The position numbers were made by a program, and so were the translations under genes. Positions 8,916 to 17,158 of a stretch of DNA of 64,000 bases are shown piece by piece. The notes beneath the pieces are model-generated. The model did no database searches, had not been told where the DNA came from, and saw only the letters and a program-made list of their open reading frames with translations. How positions within the stretch are numbered: the first letter of the stretch is position 1; the number at the start of each line of letters is the position of its first letter. Source of the stretch: Streptomyces tirandamycinicus (lineage in GTDB: Bacteria; Actinomycetota; Actinomycetes; Streptomycetales; Streptomycetaceae); contig NZ_CP029188.1 in NCBI RefSeq assembly GCF_003097515.1, forward strand, positions 1,789,001 through 1,853,000, read 5' to 3'.

Positions 8916-9527
8916 CTACCCGGCGGAGGTGCGGGTCTCGGTGACGGTGATGGTCACGGTGACCGTGGGGCGCGCCGCTCCGCCGTCGCCGGGGGCGGGA
9001 GGAGGCGGCGCCGGGGTCCTGGTGGGGGTGGGCAGCGGGGCGTTGCAGTCGCCAAGGACGTAGGCGCGGAAGACCCGGCGGCCGTCGGACTTCGCCGTGA
9101 GGTCGCCGTGCACGCACCGGCCGCCGATCTCCTGGGTGACCGTGCCGGTGATGGTGATTCTCGCGCCGTCGGCGGTCTCGCCCTCGCAGTCGACACCGGC
9201 CGCCGCGCGAACCGAGGGGGAGGCGCCGGTGGCGAGCCGCGCCGCGCAGCTGAGCCAGTGGACGCGGACGCCCTCCTCCTCGAAGGCCCGGGTGCCGGCC
9301 CGGTCCGTCGTGTACGACACCGCCATGGCGCTCAGACCGCCGGACGTCCCGGGGTCGCACGCCATGAGACCGGAAGCGGTCAGGGCCGCGCAGACGGGTA
9401 CGGCCAGCACGCGGAGCGGGCGAAGAGAACGGAGAGGACGGAGAGGACGGAGAGAACGGAGAAGGCGGAGAGGGCGGAGAGGGCGAAGGGAGTGGAACGG
9501 AAGGAGAGGGCGGAGAGGGGCCGTCAT
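8916..9527 (-). CDS. Putative secreted lipoprotein with repeat-derived N-terminus
   Basis: A 203-residue protein if started at the ATG at 9527. Residues 14-39 are repeats of Leu-Arg-(Pro/Leu/Ser) encoded by 9-bp units. They are followed by a hydrophobic core and a lipobox-like LMAC with Cys57. The mature part has four more cysteines (SCAAR, DCEGE, RCVHG, GDCNA), probably two disulfides, and ends in a Pro-rich stretch and TVTVTITVTETRTSAG. No family is recognised. A GTG at 9410 is an alternative start but would leave the signal peptide without basic residues. No good Shine-Dalgarno is seen for either, so the start is uncertain. Confidence 0.65.
   Translation of the reverse strand: MTAPLRPLLPFHSLRPLRPLRLLRSLRPLRPLRSLRPLRVLAVPVCAALTASGLMACDPGTSGGLSAMAVSYTTDRAGTRAFEEEGVRVHWLSCAARLATGASPSVRAAAGVDCEGETADGARITITGTVTQEIGGRCVHGDLTAKSDGRRVFRAYVLGDCNAPLPTPTRTPAPPPPAPGDGGAARPTVTVTITVTETRTSAG
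9425..9513. repeat. 9-bp tandem repeat inside the lipoprotein gene
   Basis: About ten units of a GGACGGAGA-like 9-mer. In the minus-strand gene each unit is three codons, giving Leu-Arg-X. The repeat forms the positively charged n-region of the signal peptide. Confidence 0.8.
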
Positions 9528-9973
9528 GGGCGGCAGAGTGCCAGGGGCGGGAAGGGCGCGGTAGACCGTTTGCGGCCAACGGCCCCTTCCGGTGAGCCGC
9601 ATGGGTGACGCGCGCGGGTTCGCCGTCACCCGGCGCGGCACCGCCGCTGCCCGGCTCCTGCCGGGGGGCGGGCTCGGGCGGGGGCGGGGTGGCTCGGGCG
9701 GGGCGGCGCCCGGGAGTCGGGGGCCGCAGCCGGGATCCGGGGAGTCGGAGCGGGCTCGGGGGGAGTCGGAGCGGTGCCCGGGGCCGGGGAGGGGCCTGCC
9801 CGGCACCCTCCCAGGGGGCGCTGCGGCGTGGACACCACCCCGCGGGAGGCAGCTCGCCGAGCGGCGCCCTCGCCGGGACCGGTGCCGGTGCCGGTCCTGT
9901 CCCGGTGCCCTCGCCGCTGCCGTGCGGGGGAACGGGCGCCTGCGGCCGCGGCGTACGGCCTACCGGTACCGGT
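9528..9973. other. Non-coding GC-rich gap
   Basis: 446 bp between the lipoprotein gene and rsmE. It contains short irregular G-rich repeats (GGGCTCGGGCGGGG, CCGGTGCCGGTGCCGG) and no open frame with plausible protein sequence on either strand. The lipoprotein promoter should be in its left end, but none is clear. Confidence 0.6.
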
Positions 9974-10705
9974 TCAGGACCAGCGGCCGGAGCGGCCGAG
10001 CAGCAGGGCGGACGCCGCCGTCCCCGCGGTGGAGGTCCGCAGCACGCTGCTGCCCAGGCGGCAGGGCCTGGCACCCGCCTCGGCGAACGCGGCCAGCTCC
10101 TCCGGGGAGACGCCCCCTTCGGGTCCGACGACCAGCACGATGTCCCCGGAGGACGGGAGGTGCGCGGTCGCGAGCGGTTCCGCGCCCTCCTCGTGCAGCA
10201 CGACCGCGAGGTCCGCCCCGGCGAGGAGCCGGGCCACCTGCCCGGTCGTGGCCGCCTCGGCGACTTCGGGGAAGCGGAGCCGGCGTGACTGCTTGCCCGC
10301 CTCACGGGCCGTGGAGCGCCACTTGGCGAGGGACTTGGCGCCGCGGTCGCCCTTCCACTGCGTGATGCAGCGGGCGGCCGCCCACGGCACGATCACGTCG
10401 ACGCCGGTCTCGGTCATCGTCTCGACGGCGAGCTCGCCGCGGTCCCCCTTGGGCAGGGCCTGTACGACCGTGATCCGGGGCGCGGGTTCCGGCTCCTCGC
10501 GCAGTTCCGTGACGGAGACGTCGAGGCGGTCCTTGCCCTCGACGGCGGCGACGGTGCCGTAGCCGCCGGTGCCCCGGCCGTCCGTGAGGACGATCTCCTC
10601 GCCCACGCGCAGCCGGCGCACGGAGACGGCGTGCCGCCCTTCGGGCCCGTCCAGGGTGACGGTGCCGGTGTGGACGTCGCCGACCAGGAAGACGGGGGCG
10701 GTCAC
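9974..10705 (-). CDS. rsmE: 16S rRNA (uracil-1498-N3) methyltransferase
   Basis: A 243-residue SPOUT-class methyltransferase. The N-terminal PUA-like part (GRHAVSVRRLRVGEEI) is followed by the trefoil-knot domain with VVGPEGGVSPEEL and LGSSVLRTSTAG, the SAM-binding knot. It methylates U1498 in helix 44 of 16S rRNA on the assembled 30S subunit. The start GTG at 10705 overlaps the stop of the upstream oxygenase as GTGA, so translation is coupled. Confidence 0.95.
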   Translation of the reverse strand: MTAPVFLVGDVHTGTVTLDGPEGRHAVSVRRLRVGEEIVLTDGRGTGGYGTVAAVEGKDRLDVSVTELREEPEPAPRITVVQALPKGDRGELAVETMTETGVDVIVPWAAARCITQWKGDRGAKSLAKWRSTAREAGKQSRRLRFPEVAEAATTGQVARLLAGADLAVVLHEEGAEPLATAHLPSSGDIVLVVGPEGGVSPEELAAFAEAGARPCRLGSSVLRTSTAGTAASALLLGRSGRWS

Positions 10706-11775
10706 GCCGGGTTCCGCAGCGCGAGGGCGGAGCTCGCCGCGGCCGTCTCGGCGGCGAGGACCTCGACGAGCCGGCCGGCGGGAAGATCGCGGGCCAGGCG
10801 GTGCCCCTGGCCGGCCCAGAGCGCCATGGCCTGCGGGTCACCGGCCTTGGCCGCGGCCTTGCGCAGGCCGGAGGTGAGGTGGTGCACCTCGGGGTAGGCG
10901 GCGGGCGCGTACGGCCCGTGCTCGCTCATGAACCGGTTGACCAGTCCGCGGGCGGGGCGGCCGGAGAACGCCCGGGTCAACTCGGTCCTGCCGAACAGCG
11001 GGCTGGTCATGGCCTGCTTGTGCAGCACGTTGGCGCCGGACTCCGGGCACACCAGGAAGGCGGTGCCGAGCTGGGCGGCCTCGGCTCCGGCGGCCAGGAC
11101 GGCGGCGATCTGGGCGCCGCGCATGATGCCGCCGGCCGCGACGATCGGCAGCGGTACGGCCTCGCGGATCTGCGCGATCAGCGCGAGCAGGCCGACGCCG
11201 GCGCCGTCGTTGGCGGGGTCGTCGCGGTGGGTGCCCTGGTGGCCGCCGGCCTCGACGCCCTGCACGCAGACCGCGTCGGCGCCCGTGTTCTGGGCGGCCA
11301 GCGCCTCGTCGGCCGTGGTGACGGTGACGACCGTGAGCGTCCCGGCGCGCTTCAGCCGGGCGACGGCCGCGGCGGTGGGACAGCCGAAGGTGAACGACAC
11401 CAGCGGCACGGGGTCGTCGCGCAGGACGGCCAACTTGGCCTCGTAGCCGTCGTCCCGGCCGGAGTCGGGGTCCCCGAGCGGTGTGTCGTACCAGCTGGCC
11501 TCGCCGGCGAGCTGGTGCCGGTAGACGTCGACGGCCGCGGCGTCGGCGTAGGCGGGCTGCGGCATGAACAGGTTCACCCCGAACGGGCGCCCGGTGAGAC
11601 GGCGGAGCTGTTTGATCTCCTGGTACATCCCGTCCGCGGTCTTGTAGCCGGCGGCGAGGAACCCGAGCCCCCCGGCCTCGGACACGGCGGCGGCGAGTTC
11701 CGGACAGGAAGCGCCACCCGCCATGGGGGCCTGCACGATCGGGTAACGGCAGAGATCGGTCAGCGCGGAGGACAT
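10702..11775 (-). CDS. Nitronate monooxygenase (FMN-dependent)
   Basis: A 357-residue TIM-barrel flavoprotein of the NMO/2-nitropropane dioxygenase family. N-terminal YPIVQAPMAGG, central EAGGHQGTH and IVAAGGI are FMN/phosphate-binding segments. It oxidises alkyl nitronates such as propionate-3-nitronate. Coupled by GTGA to rsmE. The ATG at 11775 has no Shine-Dalgarno but has CACCAT 6 bp upstream, a weak form of the leaderless layout seen at other genes here. A longer frame to 11940 runs into repeats. Confidence 0.9.
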   Translation of the reverse strand: MSSALTDLCRYPIVQAPMAGGASCPELAAAVSEAGGLGFLAAGYKTADGMYQEIKQLRRLTGRPFGVNLFMPQPAYADAAAVDVYRHQLAGEASWYDTPLGDPDSGRDDGYEAKLAVLRDDPVPLVSFTFGCPTAAAVARLKRAGTLTVVTVTTADEALAAQNTGADAVCVQGVEAGGHQGTHRDDPANDGAGVGLLALIAQIREAVPLPIVAAGGIMRGAQIAAVLAAGAEAAQLGTAFLVCPESGANVLHKQAMTSPLFGRTELTRAFSGRPARGLVNRFMSEHGPYAPAAYPEVHHLTSGLRKAAAKAGDPQAMALWAGQGHRLARDLPAGRLVEVLAAETAAASSALALRNPA

Positions 11776-11947
11776 GCCCGCATGGTGCCATGTCCTGCCC
11801 CCACGTCCGAATCCCGGCCTCCGGTACCCCGCGGGCGGCCCGGAGCGCGGCCGCCAAGGGCGACGGGGGCCGCCCCGGGGCCCAGGGCCACTGGGAAGGG
11901 CGGGTGGGACCGCGGCCCCACCTCCGGGTGCGGACACCACCTCGGCC

Positions 11948-12120
11948 TCACGGACGCCCCCGGCCCTGCGGAGGCCACTTCACGTCACGGACGCCCCCCG
12001 GCTCTACGCACGCCACTTCACGGACGCCCCCCGGCCCTGCGCACGCCACCTCACCCCACGCACGTCACCCGGGCCTCGCGGACGCCACCTCACCCCACGG
12101 ACGCCGCCCGGCCTCGCGGC
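11948..12120. repeat. Degenerate tandem repeat between nitronate monooxygenase and dnaJ
   Basis: Four to five imperfect units of about 33-38 bp containing CACGGACGCC-CCCGG and GCACGCCACCTCAC. They fill much of the 387-bp gap downstream of dnaJ. Confidence 0.75.
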
Positions 12121-12162
12121 CGGACCCGGCCCCGGCGGGGGTCGGGCAGGCAGGCGCCGGGG

Positions 12163-13299
12163 TCACCTGCCGTTGAACGCGTCCTTGAGGCGGGAGAACA
12201 GTCCCTGCTGTCCCGGCTGGAACTGGCCCATGGGCCGCTCCTCGCCGCGGAGCTTCGCCAGCTCCCGCAGCAGGCGTTCCTGCTCCGGATCGAGCTTCGA
12301 GGGCGTCTGCACCTCGACGTGCACGATCAGGTCGCCGCGTCCCCCGCCGCGCAGGTGGGTGACGCCCCGGCCGTGCAGCGGGATCGACTGGCCGGACTGG
12401 GTGCCGGGGCGGATGTCGATCTCCTCGATGCCGTCGAGCGTCTCCAGCGGCACCTTCGTGCCCAGGGCGCCCGCCGTCATGGGAATGGTCACCGTGCAGT
12501 GCAGATCGTCGCCGCGGCGCTGGAACACCGCGTGCGGCAGTTCGTGGATCTCGACGTACAGGTCACCGGCGGGACCGCCGCCCGGGCCCACCTCGCCCTC
12601 GCCGGCGAGCTGGATGCGGGTGCCGTTGTCGACGCCGGCCGGGATCTTCACGGTCAGGGTGCGGCGCGACCGGACCCGGCCGTCGCCCGCGCACTCCGGG
12701 CACGGGGTCGGGACGACGGTCCCGAAGCCCTGGCACTGGGGGCACGGCCGCGAGGTCATGACCTGGCCCAGGAAGGACCGGGTGACCTGCGACACCTCGC
12801 CGCGGCCGCGGCACATGTCACAGGTCTGGGCCGAGGTGCCGGGCGCGGCGCCCTCGCCCGAGCAGGTCGTGCACACGACGGCGGTGTCGACCTGGATGTC
12901 CTTCGTGGTGCCGAACGCGGCCTCGTTGAGTTCGACCTCCAGCCGGATCATGGCGTCCTGGCCGCGCCGCGTCCGCGACCGCGGCCCGCGCTGGGACGCG
13001 GTCCCGAAGAACGCGTCCATGATGTCGGAGAAATTGCCGAAGCCACCGGCGCCGAAGCCGCCCGCGCCGCCGCCGCCGGCCGCGGACAGCGGGTCGCCGC
13101 CGAGGTCGTAGACCTGCTTCTTCTGCGGGTCCGACAGCACCTCGTACGCGGCGTTGATCTCCTTGAAGCGCTCCTGCGTCTTCGGATCCGGATTCACGTC
13201 CGGATGGAGCTCCCGCGCGAGCCGCCGGAAGGCCTTCTTGATCTCGTCCTGCGATGCGTCGCGGCGTACGCCCAGTACGGCGTAGTAGTCCGTGGCCAC
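12163..13299 (-). CDS. dnaJ: DnaJ chaperone (hrcA-linked copy)
   Basis: A 378-residue type I J-protein. The J domain (1-70) has the HPD triad in ELHPDVNP. A Gly/Phe-rich linker follows (73-93), then four zinc motifs (CTTCSGEG, CDMCRGRG, CPQCQGFG, CPECAGDG) and the C-terminal substrate domains. It is a co-chaperone of DnaK in the cytoplasm. The GTG start at 13299 abuts the hrcA stop (TAAGTG), so the pair is one operon under the CIRCE operator. Streptomyces usually carry another dnaJ with dnaK-grpE; this is the second, HrcA-controlled copy (dnaJ2 in S. coelicolor). Confidence 0.96.
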   Translation of the reverse strand: MATDYYAVLGVRRDASQDEIKKAFRRLARELHPDVNPDPKTQERFKEINAAYEVLSDPQKKQVYDLGGDPLSAAGGGGAGGFGAGGFGNFSDIMDAFFGTASQRGPRSRTRRGQDAMIRLEVELNEAAFGTTKDIQVDTAVVCTTCSGEGAAPGTSAQTCDMCRGRGEVSQVTRSFLGQVMTSRPCPQCQGFGTVVPTPCPECAGDGRVRSRRTLTVKIPAGVDNGTRIQLAGEGEVGPGGGPAGDLYVEIHELPHAVFQRRGDDLHCTVTIPMTAGALGTKVPLETLDGIEEIDIRPGTQSGQSIPLHGRGVTHLRGGGRGDLIVHVEVQTPSKLDPEQERLLRELAKLRGEERPMGQFQPGQQGLFSRLKDAFNGR

Positions 13300-14316
13300 T
13301 TACGACTCCGCCAGGATCTGTCCGACGTAACGTGCCACTGCGCGTACCGCTCCCATCGTTCCGGGGTAGTCCATGCGGGTCGGTCCGACCACGCCGAGTT
13401 TGGCGACTGCCTCGTCGCCCGAACCGTAGCCGACCGCGACGACGGACGTGGAAGTGAGCCCCTCGTGGAGGTTCTCGTGCCCGATCCGTACGGTCATGCC
13501 CGGGTCCTTGGCCTCTCCGAGCAGCTTCAGCAGCACGACCTGCTCCTCCAGCGCCTCCAGCACGGGCCGGATGGTGAGGGGGAAGTCGTGGGCGAAGCGC
13601 GTCAGATTGGCGGTGCCGCCGATCATCAACCGTTCCTCGGTGTCCTCGACCAGCGTCTCCAGGAGGGTCGAGAGCACCGTCGAGACGGTGCCGCGGTCCT
13701 CCAGGTCGAAGGACTCCGGGAGGTCCTGGACCAGTTGCGGCACGTCGGTGAACCGCCGTCCGACCACGCGGCTGTTGAGCCGGGCCCGCAGGTCGGCGAG
13801 CGAGGTGTCGGAGAACGGCGCGGGGCAGTCGACGTGCCGCTGCTCGACCCGTCCGGTGTCCGTGATCAGCACCAGCATCAGCCGGGCCGGTGCGAGCGCC
13901 AGCAGCTCCACGTGCCGCACGGTGGAGCGGGTGAGCGAGGGGTACTGGACGACGGCGACCTGCCGGGTCAGCTGCGCGAGCAGCCGCACCGTGCGGGCGA
14001 CGACGTCGTCGAGGTCGACGGCGCTTTCGAGGAAGTTCTGGATCGCCCGGCGCTCGGGCGACGACAGCGGCTTGACCCCCGCGAGCCGGTCCACGAACAG
14101 GCGGTAGCCCTTGTCCGTGGGGATGCGGCCGGCGCTGGTGTGGGGCTGGGCGATGTAGCCCTCGTCCTCCAGCACCGCCATGTCGTTGCGCACGGTCGCC
14201 GGCGACACGCCGAGGCTGTGCCGCTCGGTGAGGGCCTTGGAACCGACGGGCTCCTCGGTGCCCACATAGTCCTGGACGATGGCGCGCAGCACCTCGAGTC
14301 TGCGTTCGCTGAGCAT
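13300..14316 (-). CDS. hrcA: Heat-inducible repressor HrcA
   Basis: A 338-residue repressor. The N-terminal winged-helix (residues 1-75) contains [19 protein letters not shown]; a GAF-like dimerisation domain follows. HrcA binds CIRCE operators and blocks groE and dnaJ-type operons until heat shock. The ATG at 14316 has GGAGG about 9 bp upstream. A perfect CIRCE-type inverted repeat lies 58 bp upstream, indicating autoregulation of hrcA-dnaJ. Confidence 0.97.
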   Translation of the reverse strand: MLSERRLEVLRAIVQDYVGTEEPVGSKALTERHSLGVSPATVRNDMAVLEDEGYIAQPHTSAGRIPTDKGYRLFVDRLAGVKPLSSPERRAIQNFLESAVDLDDVVARTVRLLAQLTRQVAVVQYPSLTRSTVRHVELLALAPARLMLVLITDTGRVEQRHVDCPAPFSDTSLADLRARLNSRVVGRRFTDVPQLVQDLPESFDLEDRGTVSTVLSTLLETLVEDTEERLMIGGTANLTRFAHDFPLTIRPVLEALEEQVVLLKLLGEAKDPGMTVRIGHENLHEGLTSTSVVAVGYGSGDEAVAKLGVVGPTRMDYPGTMGAVRAVARYVGQILAES

Positions 14317-14373
14317 GGCGCACACCTCCAGCTGTGGTCCTCGGCGGTCCCTAGGCGGCCCTTCGGCCCTGGT

Positions 14374-14400
14374 CTGGCACTCGGCCTCACTGAGTGCCAG
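14374..14400. promoter_or_regulatory. CIRCE operator of hrcA-dnaJ
   Basis: Perfect 9-9-9 inverted repeat: CTGGCACTC at 14374-14382, 9-nt spacer, GAGTGCCAG at 14392-14400. The classical CIRCE is TTAGCACTC-N9-GAGTGCTAA. The inner seven bases agree except that A at the third-fourth position is replaced by G, symmetrically in both arms. The position upstream of hrcA confirms the assignment. Confidence 0.93.
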
Positions 14401-14480
14401 CTTTCCCCGGCCCAGTGTACGGCCGGGAGGTACGTCCCTAGCAAGGGCGGCCGGACACCCCGTCCCGTCGCGACGAGCCA

Positions 14481-14509
14481 TGACGCCGCTGGTCGCTCCG
14501 GGATAGCGT
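14481..14509 (+). promoter_or_regulatory. Leaderless-type promoter of the MBL hydrolase gene
   Basis: TGACGC at 14481-14486 and TAGCGT at 14504-14509 with a 17-bp spacer. The ATG at 14516 follows the -10 hexamer by 6 bp, so transcription should start at or next to the start codon. There is no Shine-Dalgarno. Confidence 0.75.
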
Positions 14510-14515
14510 CGCCGT

Positions 14516-15238
14516 ATGGACGTCCGTTGGGAAGACTTCGGCTGGGAACGGCTCGCCGGCGGCGTGGGGCGGCGCAGGCTGCCCGTCTGGGACGCCACGG
14601 CGGGGCTGGTCGCCGGTGACACGGCGGTGCTCCTGTTCGACACGGGCTCGACGCTCCGCGAGGGGGCGGAGCTGCGGGAGCAGGCCGAGGCGCTTCTCGG
14701 CGGCCGGAGTGTGACGCACATCGCGCTCAGTCACCCCCACTTCGACCATGTGCTCGGCACGGCGGCGTTCCCGGAGACCGAGGTGTACGGCGCCGTCGGC
14801 GTCGACGGCGTCCTGCTGCGGGACCGGGCCGCGCTGCGCGACGACGCGATCCGCCACGGGGTGCCGCCGCAGGACGCGGCGATGGCCGCCGACGCCCTGG
14901 TCGTCCCGCGGCACACCGTCTCCGGCGAGTGGACCCTCGACCTCGGCGGCCGCCGGGTGATGCTGGCCAACGTCGGCCCGGGCCACAGCCGCCACGACCT
15001 GGTGCTGCTGGTGCCCGGCGACCGCGAGGTCGTCTTCTGCGGGGACCTGGTGGAGGAGTCGGGCGACCCGCAGGCCGGCCCGGACGCCATCCCGTCCCGC
15101 TGGCCGGCGGCGCTGGACCGGCTGCTCGCCCTGGGCGGGGAGGACGCGGTGTACGTGCCGGGGCACGGGGCGGCGGTGGACGCCGCGTTCGTGCGCGCCC
15201 AACGCGATGAACTGGCCCGGCGGTTCGGGGTGCCGTAG
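14516..15238 (+). CDS. MBL-fold metallo-hydrolase
   Basis: A 240-residue metallo-beta-lactamase-fold protein. The zinc motif is [10 protein letters not shown] (HxHxDH, near residue 77). Further metal ligands are likely at [19 protein letters not shown] and VPGHGAAVD. No signal peptide is present, so it is cytoplasmic; the substrate is unknown. The ATG at 14516 has a promoter-like pair directly upstream and no ribosome binding site. The stop codon TAG forms part of a TAGCGT hexamer before the next gene. Confidence 0.88.
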   Translation: MDVRWEDFGWERLAGGVGRRRLPVWDATAGLVAGDTAVLLFDTGSTLREGAELREQAEALLGGRSVTHIALSHPHFDHVLGTAAFPETEVYGAVGVDGVLLRDRAALRDDAIRHGVPPQDAAMAADALVVPRHTVSGEWTLDLGGRRVMLANVGPGHSRHDLVLLVPGDREVVFCGDLVEESGDPQAGPDAIPSRWPAALDRLLALGGEDAVYVPGHGAAVDAAFVRAQRDELARRFGVP

Positions 15239-15241
15239 CGT
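15236..15241 (+). promoter_or_regulatory. -10-like hexamer before the DUF3097 gene
   Basis: TAGCGT overlaps the MBL stop codon and lies 7 bp before the ATG of the DUF3097 gene, which has no Shine-Dalgarno. This is the same hexamer as at the MBL gene. No good -35 is seen, so read-through translation coupling is also possible. Confidence 0.45.
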
Positions 15242-15248
15242 CTGACCG

Positions 15249-16049
15249 ATGCGCAGCTACAGCCCCGATCTGACGCCCCCGTGGAAGCGGCCCGCTGCCG
15301 TGCCGGAGGTGCCCGCCGAGCCCGGCCTGGTGGTCGAGGAGGTCTCCACGGGCTTCTGCGGTGCGGTGATCCGGTGCGAGGCGGGGACGGTGACGCTGGA
15401 GGACCGCTTCGGCAAGCACCGGGTGTTCCCGCTGGAGCCGCGGGGATTCCTGCTGGAGGGGAAGCCCGTCACCCTGGTCCGGCCTTCGTCCGGCGCGCCC
15501 GCCGGGCCCGCCCGCACGGCCTCCGGATCGGTCGCGGTGCCCGGAGCGCGCGCCAGGGTCGCCCGCGCCGGCCGCATCTACGTGGAGGGCCGCCACGACG
15601 CGGAGCTGGTGGAGAAGGTCTGGGGCGACGACCTGCGCGTCGAGGGTGTGGTGGTCGAGTACCTGGAGGGCGTCGACGACCTGCCCGCCGTCGTCGCCGA
15701 GTTCGCGCCGGCCGCCGACGCGCGGCTGGGCGTCCTCGTGGACCATCTGGTGCCGGGCTCCAAGGAGGCGCGCATCGCGGAGTCGGTGACCGACCCGCAC
15801 GTCCTGGTGGCCGGTCACCCGTATATCGACGTGTGGGAGGCCGTGAAGCCGTCGTCCCTGGGCATCTCCGCCTGGCCGTCGGTCCCGCACGGACAGGACT
15901 GGAAGACGGGCGTCTGCCGGGCGCTCGGGTGGCCGCCGAACACGGGGGCCGCCTGGCGGCACATCCTGTCCCGGGTGCACAGCTACAAGGACCTGGAGCC
16001 GGCGCTGCTGGGCCGGGTCGAGGAACTGATCGACTTCGTCACGGCCTGA
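15249..16049 (+). CDS. DUF3097 family protein
   Basis: A 266-residue actinobacterial protein of the DUF3097 family, function unknown. A conserved first half carries TGFCGAVIRCEAG and LEDRFGKHRVFPL. The centre has RIYVEGRHDAELVEKVWG (residues 109-126), resembling the Toprim motif (E113, D117), followed by VLVDHLVPGSKEARI (162-176) with D165. The C-terminal half includes GHPYIDVWEAVKP and SRVHSYKDLEPALLGRVEELIDFV. No membrane segment. The start is the ATG at 15249, 10 bp after the MBL stop. Confidence 0.85.
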   Translation: MRSYSPDLTPPWKRPAAVPEVPAEPGLVVEEVSTGFCGAVIRCEAGTVTLEDRFGKHRVFPLEPRGFLLEGKPVTLVRPSSGAPAGPARTASGSVAVPGARARVARAGRIYVEGRHDAELVEKVWGDDLRVEGVVVEYLEGVDDLPAVVAEFAPAADARLGVLVDHLVPGSKEARIAESVTDPHVLVAGHPYIDVWEAVKPSSLGISAWPSVPHGQDWKTGVCRALGWPPNTGAAWRHILSRVHSYKDLEPALLGRVEELIDFVTA

Positions 16050-16332
16050 ACCGGGGCCGGCTCGCGGCCCGCAGGGCGGCGGTCCGTCGCGGACGCGACC
16101 CGGCCGCCTCGGCGGCGGCGGGCCCGCTCCCCCCGTCGCGATCCTCCGCCACCTGCGACGGCCTCGGATCAGGCGCACCGTCCTCGACCGCAGGTCCGGC
16201 GGGCCGGCCCCGGCGCGGGGGCCGGGAGGGCGGCCGGGAGGGCGGCCGACTCCGCGGGCTTCGACACGACGGGCCACGGGCCGTGTTCTCCACCTGATCC
16301 ACTACCGGGTGGCCGGATGAAGCCGGCCGGAT

Positions 16333-16839
16333 CTAGTCCCCGGTCGTGCCGTCGAGCATCTCGCGCAGGATGTCCAGATGGCCGTTGTGGCGGGCCGTCT
16401 CCTCGGTGAGGTGGAGGAGAATCCAGCGCAGGTCGACATGGCGGCCGTCGCCACCGGCGCGCTCGGCCCGGCTGTCCAGGTCGTTCCCGGCGACCAGGTC
16501 GCGGTAGCGGGCGCTCTGCTCGGCGTACTCGTCGAGCAGCTGCTCCAGCGGGAAGTCGACGGCGACACGCATCTCGCGGTCCGGGTCCTCCTCGGTCCAG
16601 GGGCCCCGGTCCTCCTCGCCGAGGAAGACCACCTGGAACCAGTAGTACTCGACCCAGCGGAGATGGTTGATCAGTCCGCTCATGGTCATCAGCGGTGAGC
16701 CCGGCAGGAGGGCCTTGCGGGCGTTCTCCGCGGAGACGCCCGCACACTTGGCGCGGGCGGTGTCGCGTGCGTAGTCGAGGAACGTGGTGAGCTGGGTACG
16801 TTCGTCCCAGGCGGGCGGCAGGTCGCTGATTCTTGTCAT
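16333..16839 (-). CDS. DinB/DUF664 family protein
   Basis: A 168-residue four-helix-bundle protein of the DinB/DUF664 (mycothiol-dependent enzyme-like) superfamily. The motif TMSGLINHLRWVEYYWFQ contains one metal-type His, and ILLHLTEETARHNGHLDILRE carries the C-terminal pair of histidines, giving the three-His site. Substrate unknown; related actinobacterial proteins use mycothiol. The ATG at 16839 is the only sensible start. The 283-bp gap to the convergent DUF3097 gene is GC-rich, without clear features. Confidence 0.85.
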   Translation of the reverse strand: MTRISDLPPAWDERTQLTTFLDYARDTARAKCAGVSAENARKALLPGSPLMTMSGLINHLRWVEYYWFQVVFLGEEDRGPWTEEDPDREMRVAVDFPLEQLLDEYAEQSARYRDLVAGNDLDSRAERAGGDGRHVDLRWILLHLTEETARHNGHLDILREMLDGTTGD

Positions 16840-17158
16840 CGCGCTCAGCGTCCCCGATCATCGCGACCGGTGTCGACGGGTTTTGGAAGGGCCCGCGCTG
16901 CTCCGCCCGGCTCCCTCTCGACCCGGCTCCCGTTCGATCCGGCCGCTTCGGCGATTCAGCGCCCGGCGGGCCGCCCGGCACGATCCTGCCCTGACCGGGC
17001 TTGACCGGGGCGTCAGCGACCCGGCCGAACGTCCCGGGCCCGGGCACAGGCACAGGCACGGGCACAGGCTCGGGCACAGGCAGGCCTCGGGGCGCGGCCC
17101 GTACCACGGCCCGCCGTCCGCGGGGACGGCCCGGGTGGGTCGCCGGGCGCGCGGCCGG
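16840..17158. repeat. Gap between DinB and hemW with a 6-bp repeat
   Basis: 319 bp. At about 17038-17085 there is a 6-bp repeat of the GGGCAC/AGGCAC type, eight units. The remainder is GC-rich with no plausible coding sequence. It is downstream of hemW and upstream of the DinB gene. Confidence 0.6.

Noticed and set aside
10801..14619. Very long open frame on the plus strand (over 1200 codons)
   Set aside because: It is antisense to nitronate monooxygenase, dnaJ and hrcA and results from GC-rich codon bias; its translation has no protein-like motifs.
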